A stretch of 64,000 nt of DNA, taken from Zhengitettix transpicula. Taxonomy: Eukaryota > Arthropoda > Insecta > Orthoptera > Tetrigidae. The position numbers and the translations under genes are program-made. Location: positions 24,903,501 to 24,967,500 of the forward strand of contig CM073595.1 in NCBI GenBank assembly GCA_037074705.1, written 5' to 3'. Position 1 is the stretch's first letter. Each line of letters opens with the position of its first letter. Below, in pieces: positions 36,375 through 48,552 of the stretch. The notes beneath the pieces were generated by a model. That model was not told where the DNA came from. It saw nothing but the letters and a program-made list of their open reading frames with translations, and did no database searches.

Positions 36375-37384
36375 TTAAACTACAATTTCGAAATTAATAA
36401 CTTAGTTATTTACAAAGTTATATAAGACCAGAAAGAGAATTTTAAGTTAAATAGTCAAAACTGCTGATTGGGAAACAGTAATAATTTCAGATAAAGAATT
36501 AAGACACTTTCCCAGATTTATTATTCACATATTAACAGTGTAATATCTGATACCAATAATTTAAACAAAAGTTGTGATACTCTGCTAATTTAATATGTTT
36601 GAAAGTTTTGTAACTTAGTATCGTAATGAAATTTAAAACTTTATAGTATTATTAAGAGGCAACAATGCATTGTTTTCGGCCACACTTCATTGTTACCTAT
36701 GAGTTTCATTTCGGGTTCAATAGGCAAGGCAGCGAAAACCTTACCTCTAATTTTTTTTTTGCATTATATAAACACAAAATTGTAAGTAAAATTAAATTAA
36801 TTAAAATATTTAGTAAATTTCCTGAAAAGACTGTAAATAATTATATAATATATAATATATATATTATTATAATTTTCTGACTTACGGTCGATATTTATTT
36901 ATTTTCTTTAATAACATTTTTTTGAATACATCACCCGAGTGTTTTTTTAAATGAAAATTTAAACGGCCTTTTTTATGAAATTGCTGACTTAAATAATTAA
37001 ATAAATACATATAGACTTTCCTGTTTAGTTACATTCATTTGAAACTTCTTAAATAGTTCATAAAGATATTTTTAACTTATCGATTAAATATTTTGAATAA
37101 TCAGGAAAATAATAATTTAATAATGTGTACCTGATTCTATATTGATTTTTATAATCAACTCTCTAAAATTAATTTAATAGTTTAATTGTACTTTAGGATC
37201 TACATCTGATTTTATATTCACTACAGATTTGTCTATAGGACATCTTTAAATAAAATATAATATCAGTTACAGTTATTTAAGAACAATATATTAGTACAAA
37301 AAATATATTCCTGATTTGTTAAAAATGTTTTAATTAACTATAGTTTCGAAACCTATTATTTTATTGATTTATTTATAAAAATCT
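36375..37384. other. Intronic stretch, nothing recognised
   Basis: Very AT-rich sequence with no supportable feature. Confidence 0.5.
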
Positions 37385-37460
37385 GATATAAGTCCGAAAA
37401 GGTATTTAATTCTACATTAATCAAGTCAAGAAGTGATTTAACCTACCTATGTAGAATGCT
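37385..37460 (+). repeat. Family C 5' fragment
   Basis: The block gtccgaaaaggtatttaatt then aagaagtgatttaacct matches the start of the family C copies at 40011 and 58808, then diverges. Confidence 0.6.
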
Positions 37461-38234
37461 AATTTCATTATAACCCTCCAAGCGCATAAATAGAAGCATA
37501 AATACTGCCGATACCAAATATTATCAAATATACTCTTCGTACCTTAAGAGCGTAAAAAATAATCAAGGTGCGTTAAGATACACAAACACACAAAGAAACT
37601 TTCAATTTTATTTATTATATTAGATAACTTCAAGAATATTAAATAATTTCTATATAAAGACCTGTTCGAGTACATGAAACAAAAAAAGATTAGTGGTTGT
37701 CTCAGTGATATTTTAAACAAACATCGCGTCTCCAGACCAAACCAGAAAAATATATCGTATGTCCGATAATTCTTTTGTTTCTTAGTTTCTAGGGCTTATT
37801 CTTAAATATCTTTTTTAAATCAACTCCCTGTATACACGCGTCAGGGTCACCGCTCTGCGCAGACTGGATCTTGTGAGTTTCGTTTCGCTCTGTTTTCGTG
37901 GCGCCACCACACACATGGGACAAAAAATTTGTGGTTTTGGTTTCTGACTTGTATGGGACATCACCAGACATGCGGAATGAACATACATTTTCTATTTAAA
38001 CATTATTCGATGCTAATATCAAATCTAAAAACGATTGTATGGACTGTAGGTGACTGTCCAATAAATGTGTCAGTATTATAATTTATAACGACGGACTTTC
38101 TTGTTTTATGGAGAGGAACCGGTGCCCAAATACTATAAATGGATGTATTGAAACACAGTGCATATTTTCTTTTGATAGAGCCACGTAATGAAAAAAAGAA
38201 GAAATGAGGTAAAAAAAACAAAGTAATTAATTTA
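37461..38234. other. Intronic stretch, nothing recognised
   Basis: Open frames on the minus strand (37789-37971 and 38003-38350) show no known domain. Confidence 0.45.
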
Positions 38235-38272
38235 GCTACAGTTTCGGCCTCAATGTGGTCCCTCATCAGGCT
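38235..38272 (-). ncRNA. Best-preserved hammerhead-like core sequence
   Basis: The minus strand reads CCTGATGAGGGACCACATTG then AGGCCGAAACTGTAGC. Both halves of the core, CTGATGAG and CGAAAC, are perfect. The stem between them is only two clear pairs, and no GTC triplet follows, so the catalytic fold is uncertain. Confidence 0.45.
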
Positions 38273-38739
38273 TTTAAAATGAAAGAACCTTTTATATCTA
38301 CAATTTAATATCTTTGTATTTACAAGCCTGGTGAGAGTGCACATTAGCACCGAAACAATGTAGATAAATTAATTAAATTGCAATGTAATTGCTTTGGACT
38401 TTTTTACTCATTTAAACTATACGTGTGGTATATAAATAATAATTATATGTATGACTCGAGGATAATACCTACTCGATTATTTATAACAATAAAATCAACG
38501 TACAAGAGTTTTTTCTTTTAGTCACGTTTTCAGTTAAATAATTAACACGAGTAATTCATAGGACATTACACTATTATACATATTTAAGTTTTTTTTATGT
38601 AATAGAATACTATACACTTCGAGTCTCAGGCTGCACGTGGATGTGGACCGTCCGCAATTTATCTATGTCAAAACAGAATTCACCAGTTTTAATGGTTTTT
38701 TCTTGACGAGTAGAAAAAACCAAAAACAGTCGCCAAGTT

Positions 38740-39171
38740 TATAACTTTATTAAATATATAGTCTGAAGCTTTCAACTCATTGTTATAATCATCCCGAATG
38801 AACATTAAAAACGTTACCACTTATATAAAAACATCAAGTTACGAATACATTGCAACACCTTCAGCATAACATACCTTCTTGTCTTATAATTAACATCACA
38901 TTAACTTTAAAAAGTATTAGTACCTATAGGTACTTAGTCACTACTGTAAAACTATGTTGTTATTCAACAAGGTCTGTTTTAAAACTGCTCCATTAAGAGG
39001 TTCAGTGTGTAGCATTTCAATCGAAAATCGATACTATAGTAACGAAACTATAGTATCTATTTAACATATTGTTAATAATTATTTAACTATACATATATAA
39101 TATTATACATGCATGTAAACATATACACTTCAACAAAGATGCCTAAAATAAATTTTAAAAAATACTATTGG
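38740..39171 (-). mobile_element. Penelope-like element, 3' untranslated part
   Basis: Downstream of the endonuclease frame on the minus strand, the sequence runs to a terminal motif (gggatgattataacaatgag then ttgaaagcttcagac, about 38760-38800). A small palindrome (gatactatag / ctatagtatc, 39028-39055) lies within. No polyadenylation tail is clear. Confidence 0.5.
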
Positions 39172-39804
39172 TTACAATTTCTTATTATTTTTATTTTTAG
39201 ATGTTTTACTTATCAATATTTTAAGTATCTCTGCATATTGTTTTTCTATTTCTGAACCTTCGTTTCTATTATTAACAATATTGTTTCTGTTTAGATTAAT
39301 ATAAATTGCTTCTGCTATTCTAAGTTTTACTTTATGAATATTATTATGTAATATTTTAATATTATTAAAATCAAATTCGTGGTTAGTCAATTTTGTGTGG
39401 GTGGACAACGCTGTGTTGCTTTTGGCTGTGGGTTTTAATGTTTGTTTATGGTGATACATTCTAGTTTTGATGTTAGTTGTGGTATAACCTATATATGTTT
39501 TCGGGCAATTGATACAAGGGATGCTATATACCAGATTTGTCTTATACTGTTCCTCTGCCTTGTCTTTAACCTTATTTAGTATGTTTTGTACATGGTTAAC
39601 TGGTTTGACGGTTAATTTAATATCATTAATATCATTTTTCCTAAAGGTATCTATAATTTTAAACGTTAATTTCTGTATATACGTAAAGCTGTAATACGTC
39701 GGTTGTTTTCTGTCAAAGTTTTCTGCAGCAGTCGTCGTTATTTCTGGTAATTTGTAAATTTCTGTGGTATTAACAACGTCCGTATTATTTATCGATACTG
39801 GTTT
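39172..39804 (-). pseudogene. Penelope-like retroelement, C-terminal GIY-YIG endonuclease
   Basis: An uninterrupted 210-codon frame on the minus strand lies downstream of an in-frame stop (39805-39807). At about residues 90-125 it reads NLVYSIPCINCPKTYIGYTT then TNIKTRMYHHKQ. This gives the CxxC pair, the Y...YIG core and the Arg of a GIY-YIG nuclease. A later IAEAIYI supplies the expected Glu. A KQPTYYSF-YIQKLTF linker precedes it. In Penelope-like elements this domain follows the reverse transcriptase and makes the target nick. No reverse-transcriptase blocks are visible upstream, so the copy is 5'-truncated. The preserved frame suggests a fairly young insertion. A start codon at 39459 would remove the catalytic core, so an annotation from that ATG would be misleading. 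Confidence 0.88.
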
Positions 39805-39966
39805 TTAAAAATTTTTGAAGATATATAAATCTCGGCTCCGTGGGTGAGTCCAGTAGATCCTCCTGGGCTGTTAGTTGGACTTCCGATTAGATTTAACATA
39901 CGTCACTCTGATGTCATCCAGCTTGTGAAACACGTCCGCAGAATATATATAAATATATAATATATA

Positions 39967-40011
39967 TATATAAATAAGTACATGGGCGTTGCCCATGTAC
40001 TTATTTATATA
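39967..40011. repeat. Perfect 21 bp hairpin at a family C start
   Basis: Arms at 39967-39987 and 39991-40011 are exact complements with a 3-base loop (gtt). The centre, ggcgttgccc, is the family C/D 5' motif. The right arm runs into the family C body. The sequence looks like a fold-back duplication created at the 5' end. Confidence 0.9.
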
Positions 40012-40750
40012 AACCCGAAAAAGTATTTAATTCTACATTAATCTTTAGTCAAGATGTGATTTAACCTAAATCTAAATGTTCCTAGTTCCGTACATACTTT
40101 CGACCGGTAGTGCATTAATTCAACAGCTATGAAATACATTGAATTTTATTACATCAATCCAAACAAACATACCTCCGAATTTCTTTACGACTAGAATACT
40201 TAAATATACTCCTTTCAGGATATAATTGTCCCTCAGTTATCAGACATTACGAAAGATTAAATTGAAGATATTCTTAGCTAGATTCAAAGTGTAAACAAAT
40301 GGTCGCCATATTGGAGTCCTTAATATGGCACGAAAATTAACTTACATTTTCCACAAGGATCGTAAAGTATTTCGTATTGTTTTATATTGTCATTCTATGG
40401 AATGTCTGTGGATGAAATTTATACTTTTTATTAAATAAAAATATTTCTGCTTTATTTCATTACGGAAATATTAACTATTTCGTTTGTTCGCCGCGTAGTA
40501 ACGTCTCTCTCGCGCGTGACGTCATGGTATCTTGGCGCGCAGTAATTTAACACAAAATAATTACATTTTTCATATTTAATTCATTCCACATTTATGCTAG
40601 GGGTTTCTCGCTTCCACAGAACCGTTTCTCGTGTTTTTAAGAATATGTGTACCAAGTTTTGTTGCAATCTGTCCACGTGTTTAAATATGTATAAAGTTTA
40701 ACGTAAATACATACATGCAAATATACATATTTTTTTATTATATAGATAGA
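39985..40750 (+). mobile_element. Family C repeat, copy 2
   Basis: It starts at gggcgttgccc and runs through atataaacccgaaaaagtat, aatggtcgccatattggagt and gcgtgacgtcatggtatctt to the tail ttttttattatatagataga. It matches 18285-18984 and 58775-59526. Its 5' end carries the hairpin at 39967-40011. Confidence 0.85.
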
Positions 40751-40767
40751 TCTATTATGTTAAAAGA

Positions 40768-40975
40768 CACTTTTTATTTTAAATATTTATTATGACGACG
40801 TTTCGATACATTTTTGTCTCTTTTTCAGGTATTTTCTTACAGAGGAGGTATTTACAATTGATTAGATTTATAGTATGTTTGTACAAAGTAAACAAATGCA
40901 AGCTAAAGTACACAAAAAAAAGTTTCTGTATAAGGTCATCAATTGTTTTATTAATTCAAAACAGACGTTAAATTA
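40768..40975 (-). mobile_element. Penelope-type terminal segment, internally shortened
   Basis: Bases 40794-40910 match the left arm at 34440-34570 in the same orientation. The next bases (aaggtcatcaattgttttat) match the outer end of the inverted pair, so the middle is lost. The minus-strand core reads cctgaaaaagagac ... cgaaacgtcgtc, with CTGAAAA replacing CTGANGA. Confidence 0.6.
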
Positions 40976-41234
40976 AAAATTTAAAAAGAAACACAAATTT
41001 TAATAAAACGAACAATTTATTAATAACAATATTTCAAACGTAATATTTAATATTTCTTTAAATGAATGACCAATTCAACAAATCACTTTAGAATTCTCTT
41101 AAATAGCATCCTTGGTCATTTTAACTAAATTTGATCATTTTTTTTGGGGGGGGTGTAGATAGGCTATGTATAGGGTAATCCACACAGTGGCAACTCCCCT
41201 GTTATAGCATAGGAAAGGGATTTAAAAGGGGGGA

Positions 41235-41430
41235 TGCTGTAGGGTGTAGGAAGGTAGCCAAGGGTTACTAGGGCCCCCGGGCTATATTTTAAGGATCCTA
41301 CCCGGCATTCGCCTAAAAGTAATGCAGGACAAACCCTATAAAAAACCTGCATCGAGTAGGTCGGGCATTTGGTACTTGTCCCACGCCCTTCCGATGACGG
41401 GAGAGAGGTTTGCTGTGGGGACGCAGCTTG
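41235..41430 (+). repeat. Interspersed repeat family H, plus-strand copy
   Basis: Carries ggtagccaagggttactagg, ggcattcgcctaaaag, aaaccctataaaaaacct and gtcccacgcccttccgat. It matches 14570-14745 in the opposite orientation. A run of G lies at about 41146. Confidence 0.7.
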
Positions 41431-42615
41431 CTATACTATGCGACTGCGAGTATTTACTATATTCCCTTTCAAATACTTGTCTGCCTATTTAAACAACCTC
41501 TGCAAAACCGTTTCAAACCTTAAAAACTATTTTTTTTTAAAACTTTTTCTCTGATCCTCTATGCACGACTGTATTTTCCTCTCAGATAAACTTCATACAC
41601 ATCACAATACGTTCAATATTACTCAGTTATTACCACAACCAACTAAAACTTATTTTTCAATTCAGTGCCAAAAGTACGTGATGTTAACGTTATTAATTTT
41701 TTATACATATAAAAATCGAAGTTATTAAAATCCCGCGTCGCATGCAAAGAAAAATTTCCCGATCAGATCAGACATGATAGTCCTTAATCCCTCGGTTTGC
41801 CTTACAAATGAAGTTACTTTACACAATTTGAAAAACTTGTGCTGAAAATGCCATGACATACGGACGTAAAGAATTTGTGTAATTAGACACGTAAGATGAA
41901 AATTAGAAGGGATTCTACTCCTATTTGGTATGCGAACAACTAAATAGACAGAAGGGTAGATTTTACAATTCTATTTTCGATTATAGTCGAAATGGAATTT
42001 TCAAGGGATAGACACGCATTAATATTTAGATAAACTACTGTTTCAAACGATAACCTTCAGACGCGTCTTCAATTTCATTGTTTCCCCGCAGTTCCCTCTC
42101 GGTTAGCGAGCGTACAATTTAAAATCACGGATGTAGTGCTCCCTCGGGTTCTATTCACAGAGAAATTTATTTGCTGACCCGGGAGTCGATGAGCAACGCT
42201 GCGTTGCGCAGTGATTGCCACGTCTGGAACCCGCTGCATAAACTTACTTCAATGCTTCGGGGTTTTCAGCAAAAAGTCCACACTGTTTTAAATTAACAAT
42301 TCAGCACATTTGTCCGTCATTCATCGAAGCGCTAGTGTATTTAGCGCCCACTGATACACTGAAAACTTTCAAGTGAGTTGTTGACGAGATGAAACACACT
42401 TTTATCCCCCAACAAAATTCCGGAAATTCAAGTTAATCACAACTAAAACATATCCCCATAAAATATTAAGTCTTTGGGGGCATTATAATTCGAATATCGT
42501 ATTTTAATGTTTCTCAAGCTGTTTTATAAAATTTCACAAGAAATATAAATAGCTTTTAGTATATTCGAGACACGGCAGAAATAATGAACACGTAAAGTTG
42601 CATCAGTAAGAAATA
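41431..42615. other. Intronic stretch, nothing recognised
   Basis: AT-rich; no domain, repeat end or RNA feature supported. Confidence 0.5.
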
Positions 42616-43258
42616 CGAGGTAGGTTCAGAAAGTACGTTTACTAGATTTTATAACTTTTTATAAAAAATGTATTGGAAAAAAATACAAGATAATGTTGAT
42701 ACACTAGTTTACTATTTTTCCACATAATCTCCATCCAGTTCAATGCATGTGATGAGCCGTGGCACAAGCTTCTTTATGCCCTCCTCGAGGTACTATCCCG
42801 CCAGCTCCTTCCCCGCACCTCAGAACCTTTCTCTGCATCTGCTCATCAGTCGAAAATTTAATTCATCCCTTTTGTTCCTTCAGGGAAGTGAAAAGATAAT
42901 AATCTCAAGGCGCCAAATGGGTCCAAGAGCGCCTTGGTGGCTAAGGCTGTGTGAGTACGAGCGTTGTCGTTCAACAAGCACACCCCTCTCGTCAGCATTA
43001 CCCTCTTTTTGTTTTGAATGCACCTTTCGAGTTTTTTTGGGGTCTCACAACATCGTCGAGTATTGATGGTCTCCCCCTGCAGCAGAAATTCTCCTAAAAT
43101 TGTGCATTTTCAGACCCAAAACACTGAGGCTATGATTTTCCTGCCCGAAATTGTGGTTTTCAAATTTTTCGGCAGATGGGTAATTGGTGTGACTTCACTG
43201 TGACGAATGTCTTTTTGACTCAGGCGTGTAATGATCCATCCACATACACCAGTACGTA
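42616..43258 (-). pseudogene. Mariner-family transposase fragment (C-terminal half)
   Basis: Reading the minus strand with frameshifts gives WMDHYTPESKRHSSQ (first catalytic Asp region), ISGRKIIASVFW, then LLQGETINTRRCCETPKKLE. After that come CLLNDNARTHTALATKALLD (second catalytic block) and MEIMWKN in a shifted frame for the usual DGDYVEK end. A mariner-type terminal repeat, cgaggtaggttcagaaagta, begins at 42616 after a TA. The N-terminal DNA-binding half and the other terminal repeat are missing. Stops and shifts make it inactive. Confidence 0.85.
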
Positions 43259-44693
43259 CTTTAATATTTTCATATATGAATTAATATATCAGAAATATAT
43301 TTCCATTTTATTTATTCTTTATAAAAGTCATTAACTTTTTAGTTTTTATTATATATCTTATAAAACGAAAAATAAAAATTACTGACAATAAATAATTTTT
43401 ACACATCAAACTGCTTGCACATTGGTGGGCCCGAATGAAAGGACGAAATCGTTGTTCCCTGTCTCCGGAACTGCTGATGCCTGGAAGCCATTCATTCAAG
43501 GAATTCTCTAGAGACGTCGAGACTTCTTGGAACAAATATATATATTTCTCTCTCTCTGTTCATGAATGCTGAATGGAGCCCATTTTGCAGAAGAGTTCCC
43601 TTTAAATAATCACTGCACTTATCTCAAGAAAACATATGTTGCTCCTGCCGCACATGTTCGACCGGTTCCCAATGGTAATGTTAGACAATCACTTAGTCCA
43701 CTGGTCAAGTTCCGATATAATGAGATCTTTGGATAAAGTCAGTTGGATGACTGCCCCGTGAAATATAATCATTACAGTAGCTTTGAACTTTGATTTAGTT
43801 TTTTCAGTTCCATTAGTTAGCTGTTCAAGAAAATTCGAAACACAGTAAAAGATACCAATTTAAAAATCAAAAATACATCAATAGTAAAATGAATATTAAG
43901 GAACAGAGAAAAATATTGTAATTAAAACTATGAAAATATATCACTTCGTAGAAAGAGAGGGTAGAAAATATTTACACTGAGATAAATAAGGGAATGTAAG
44001 TTAGGGATTCAGCTCATTAGAAAGAAAACCTGGATCAAAACATTTTTAAATTAAAAATGACAAATATCTGATTCCATAGTCAAAGAATAATTTACGGTCA
44101 AATTTATTAGGATTAATTGAATGAGAATAGCATCTGAATGTTGTAGAAAATTTTCATGCATAATTATAATTTGTTCCAAACATAGCCATGACCTATAAGT
44201 TCTCTGGAGGGATATATAGGTTGTTTTAAATAATTTTTGAATTAATACCTTATAATATATACAAATGAAGGTCTTTTATTTACTTTACCAGGTATTCCAA
44301 CCAATTCATTTTTTCTAGATTTCCTGATCATTTTTCATACTCCTTCTTTCATTTTTCATATTAGTTTCTTTTAAATACTCTAATATCATCAAATATCCAC
44401 TATCTCCTCCCATTTTTATTCTAGAATCCATTATATCTAACATAAAATTAACTAACACTTAAAAAAATCTAACCTAAGCTATCATCTCTGATTTTAAATG
44501 CACCATTAATCATTTTTCTTTCTTTTCAATATTCCCCTCACTTTCACACGCGTAAAATTCATTTCCAAAAATTGCATGCACATTCTATCCAAAAAAATAC
44601 TATCTCGCACCAATACCTCGGTTAGTCAGATTTCGTTCTTTAATTATGATTCTGCCCTATTACCAAAAATCGTGCCCCACGTTGGGCGCCATT
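43259..44693. other. Intronic stretch, nothing recognised
   Basis: AT-rich sequence beyond the mariner break. The open frame at 43308-43535 has no known similarity. Confidence 0.5.
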
Positions 44694-44861
44694 TTGTAAT
44701 AATTAAATGGGTGGCTTTTTATTAAATGAAAAGATCAATGAACTTTACAAACAATATTTTAAATTTGTAAATTGTTTGAGTTATTGCCACAATAAAAATA
44801 TTGTTTCTAAAGTTCATTGATCTTTTCATTTAATAAAAAGCCACCCATTTAATTATTACAA
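44694..44861. mobile_element. 168 bp foldback element with 67 bp arms
   Basis: Arms 44694-44760 and 44795-44861 are inverted repeats matching at 66 of 67 positions, with a 34-base loop. The ends are ttgtaataatt and aattattacaa. No TA or other duplication flanks it clearly. It could be a MITE or a palindromic rearrangement; near-perfect arms imply recent formation or gene conversion between arms. Confidence 0.85.
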
Positions 44862-45964
44862 CCTACTTTTTCAACTGTAAAATTACAATAAGTTTCGATA
44901 AATCAGCATCAACGTGGAAAAAAGTTTCCAATGTCAGCAAAAAAAAATATTGATAAATATATAGTTAATACGTAGAGCAGAACCGTTGCAAAGATCTGAG
45001 CTGGAAACATGCCAGGAAGACAGAATGGATAAGGGACGATATATTGAGCTGAGCCTGAGGAAGGAGGTTTATTTTCTCAGACAGATGGTAGAAAGAGAAG
45101 AGAACTCAGCTGCTCGATTTCCGACCACACTTTAATGAGATTTTTACACAGTCTTCATGGCATGTACGTGACGAAGTTACGGAACTTTACTAAAAATTGA
45201 ATTGTAGATCAGTGGAACTAACCGAGGAACAAGAGAATACGGTAGGATAAATGGCTGAGATAACAGATAAAGAGGAGTTAAAGACTTTAGTAAGATACCA
45301 AAGATTATACTGTAACATGACGGTTATGAAAGAATATTTCTGGAAATAAATAATTTAATTATTAAATTGTTAAATACGGAATTCATTAATAGTTATGTTA
45401 TTGTTATTACAATTTCTATTTTCGTTGAGTTGTGAGTTATATTTTTCGATTTTACTGCAGGATAGGCTTTAATATTTACAAAATTTATTTGAACCCTTTT
45501 ATCTGTTCCCGAGGCCGTGGAAAAATACGAACCCAAATACAATTATTTCCTCTTACTGATGTCTTAAAACAGAGTCGACTTAATTTATTGTACACATTTA
45601 TAATAATCTGACTTCATTCAAAAATTGAATATTAAAAACAACAGCGTATTAATCAGAAAAAAAAATATTATTCTAAAATTGTATTTCACAATCAGGAAGG
45701 AAACTGTACGTCTGATATAAATTTTTGTTTTAAATGGAATAATAAAAAAATTCTGAATAATTGACTGTTGTTTATAATGTACTGTATTCATTATTATCAA
45801 TACTACGTCTGGTTGCTAATTATACGTTTTTAAGATAAATATATTTAAATAACTTAACTTAATTCCAAAACTATATTTTTGCAAAAATTAAAAGACTAAA
45901 CCTAATAGACTGTGCTCTACACTTTACTCGAAATATTGGATTTATAACATTTAAATGAATATGT
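44862..45964. other. Intronic stretch, nothing recognised
   Basis: No coding similarity. The region at 45.0-45.3 kb is less AT-rich but holds no long frame. Confidence 0.45.
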
Positions 45965-46175
45965 ATGGGGTATGTCAGCGACAAACATTTTATACACCGG
46001 AGTTTCCAAAATGTTGACAACTTTTAACAGAATTCTAGAGCATTTTCTGGCAGCATGTGTTGGCCGCAAAAATGTTGACTGGTCTTGTTGCCAACTTTTG
46101 TTACCCAACATTGTTGGTGACAAAAAATGTTGTCAGCATTTGGTTTACACGCGCCTTAAATAGTGTGCAAAATCA
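45965..46175. mobile_element. Possible MITE with repeated caacatt half-sites
   Basis: The interval contains several aatgttg and caacatt motifs in both orientations (for example aaaatgttgac, caacattgttgg, aaaatgttgtc). It is bounded by tttatacaccgg on the left and tttacacgcgcc on the right. The overlapping short open frames are shadows. Element class not assigned. Confidence 0.35.
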
Positions 46176-48378
46176 TTTCAGACACTTTATTTCAACCATT
46201 GGGAGATCTTGTAACGAAGGCTACTACTTTACTTTAAGGAAATAAATTAATTAAATAATTATGTAAAAGGACAAAAGAATAAAAGCTATTTTATTTTTAT
46301 AAAGCTTGAGATACGAGCAGAAATGGCAGGCACCGACCACAAAACGCGAGCTATTAGAGTCCAGTCTGGCCGTCTGCAAATTAAACTGCCGAACATCTGT
46401 TTCAAATATTGTAATTCCGGTCTCCAAACGACAGTTTTAACTCCAATCTCTATTAATTTTATGGAACAGCTCGGCCCATCCAACATTCAAACTCCAATAA
46501 ATATACTCAAACGACTTCTTCAGTCAAATCCTGTTTCGTGCTTCTCCAAACGACGCAAAATATATTACAATATATAAACGACTCCCTCAGTCAAATTCAT
46601 GTTTCTTCGTTGCTCTCAAAAACACAATTAATTGAATTCTTGGCATCTGCTGGCGCAGTAAATCAAAGATAAAAGTGCCTCGTCTCGGAAGCATTATCGT
46701 TCTCACTGAGATTTCAATGTCCCAAACGGAATATAAATAAAATTTAGAACTTTCTGTGTTTTGAATTATTACAGCATGTTTAAAAATTAATATTTTCCTA
46801 CATCATATGTTGTGGTAGAATTTTTTTCTCTTCTTAAATAAGTTGACTAGTTGATTGCTAATGTTGGACCACGCTCTACGCGTTAAATAGATCTTCCTGA
46901 GTTAGATTTTCGGCCATTTATCTACGTAAAGATAATGGAGCTGGTACTTTTTTTTTTCATTTTTTAAAAAACCCAATTTCTCATTTTATTAAAATCGTAT
47001 AATGAAAACTACTGTCAAAAATTGGTCTGTTGGAATGGTAATTATTCATCTAGGACAATAAAAGTTCAGTAACGGAATCGTATCGAGATCCCGTTGTCAT
47101 CAACAACAGTACGTTCTCGCAGAATTTCCTTTAGCAAGAGAATCGCTTTGCTCGCGGTTTTTCCTTCTGGATATTTTATTCGATAAGTTATCATGAGAGG
47201 CAATATTGAAGCCTTCTATAACAACAACGCCTTTACAAGATTATGGCACAGAAAGTAAACTGACTCTCTCAAGAGAATCACTTTCAGTATCCATGTTGTA
47301 CCATACGAGGAGTCGTCTCAGTCACGTAACGTCTAGTTGAAGACTATACAGTGCAGAAAGAAAGAAATAACACACTATTTAACAAATTTATTTTTCCTTT
47401 CTGTAATTTTCTGGTTTTATTTTAATGGCTGCGTAACCTGTTAACATTTTCATTGTGTTTACAACATCTTTCATGAATAGAATACAAATCTAATTTAATA
47501 AGAACTCGCTCCTGTTTTGTTGCTTGGAGATATATTTACCAGTAAAGCAAACTCGAAAGCAGTTAAGGAAATAAAGCACTGCCACGTTTAACAGTTGAAG
47601 CTGGAAATAACATTGCGCCACTTCTAGCTGAGTTGATTAAACAGAGAAGCTCATAATGTTCCATCTCTGCATGGTGCTAAAACTTAAAGCACGTATAACG
47701 CACGAGCTGCTTATTCAGTAATGGAATAAATTGTGCCCATACCACACAGACAGCGGAAACTGAAATGATACTCATTTACCACCGCAATGAACTGCCAAGT
47801 GTGTAAAACGGTAGAAAAATTGTCGGAAGTGTTTCTTAAGTTAGGTGCTCACAGAAAAGGCTCAATTCCCTTAACATTTGTACCGAAAAATGCCGATAAA
47901 AAAATATTTTTATAAATAAAATTTAATTTTTAAATATAAAACCTTTTAGAATTTTATAAACCCATCTTTTTATCAGTCTCAATAAATATAATTCTAGATT
48001 TCTTTAAAATATTTTTTCGAGCAAATTTTATAAAACGGCCCAAAAATCGAGATTTACAATTTATACGTATTATTTTTTATACCACAATCAGAAACATTTA
48101 AATTTCATTTTTATATTACCTAACATTTAAATTTTAATATTAAAAGAATTACACACGTTACTACACGCCTTCGTTATTAAATTAATTTTGTTCCTCAATC
48201 ATCCAGACCCAATCTATCATTAAATTGTCGGTACGTCCGACATATTTATAATCTATTTTTAACGGACTACCGTATAACACTAACATTGTCCGAATAAGCC
48301 CTAATTATTTTGTAACATTGTATTGATTAACATTTTTTCCTCTAAAAGTGGTGCGTCTAGATGTATTAATATCAGAAT
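46176..48378. other. Intronic stretch, nothing recognised
   Basis: Frames at 46286-46486 and 46323-46577 overlap on opposite strands. The segment at 46.45-46.62 kb has two imperfect copies of an aaacgacttcttcagtcaaa-type motif (aaacgactccctcagtcaaa). Confidence 0.45.
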
Positions 48379-48552
48379 TATAGTCTGTTTTAAATTTGAA
48401 GACCGATGGCGGTTGCTTCCCGAATCAACCAATCACAACGCTTAAAATATAACAGTGTTGTCGAAAAATAGCGGTGTCATTCTACTGTTTTCAGTGAGCT
48501 ATGTCGTACGTATGTTCACGCCCGGAGACTTCTTATTTATGACGAACTATAG
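48379..48552 (+). mobile_element. MITE family I, copy 1
   Basis: The left end tatagtctgttttaaatttg and the right end cttatttatgacgaactata are inverted counterparts. The interior matches 56590-56812 in the opposite orientation through gatggcggtt, ttgtcgaa and ttttcagtgag. Confidence 0.65.

Noticed and set aside
43308..43535. Minus-strand frame beside the mariner fragment as its continuation
   Set aside because: Its translation does not match any part of a mariner transposase.
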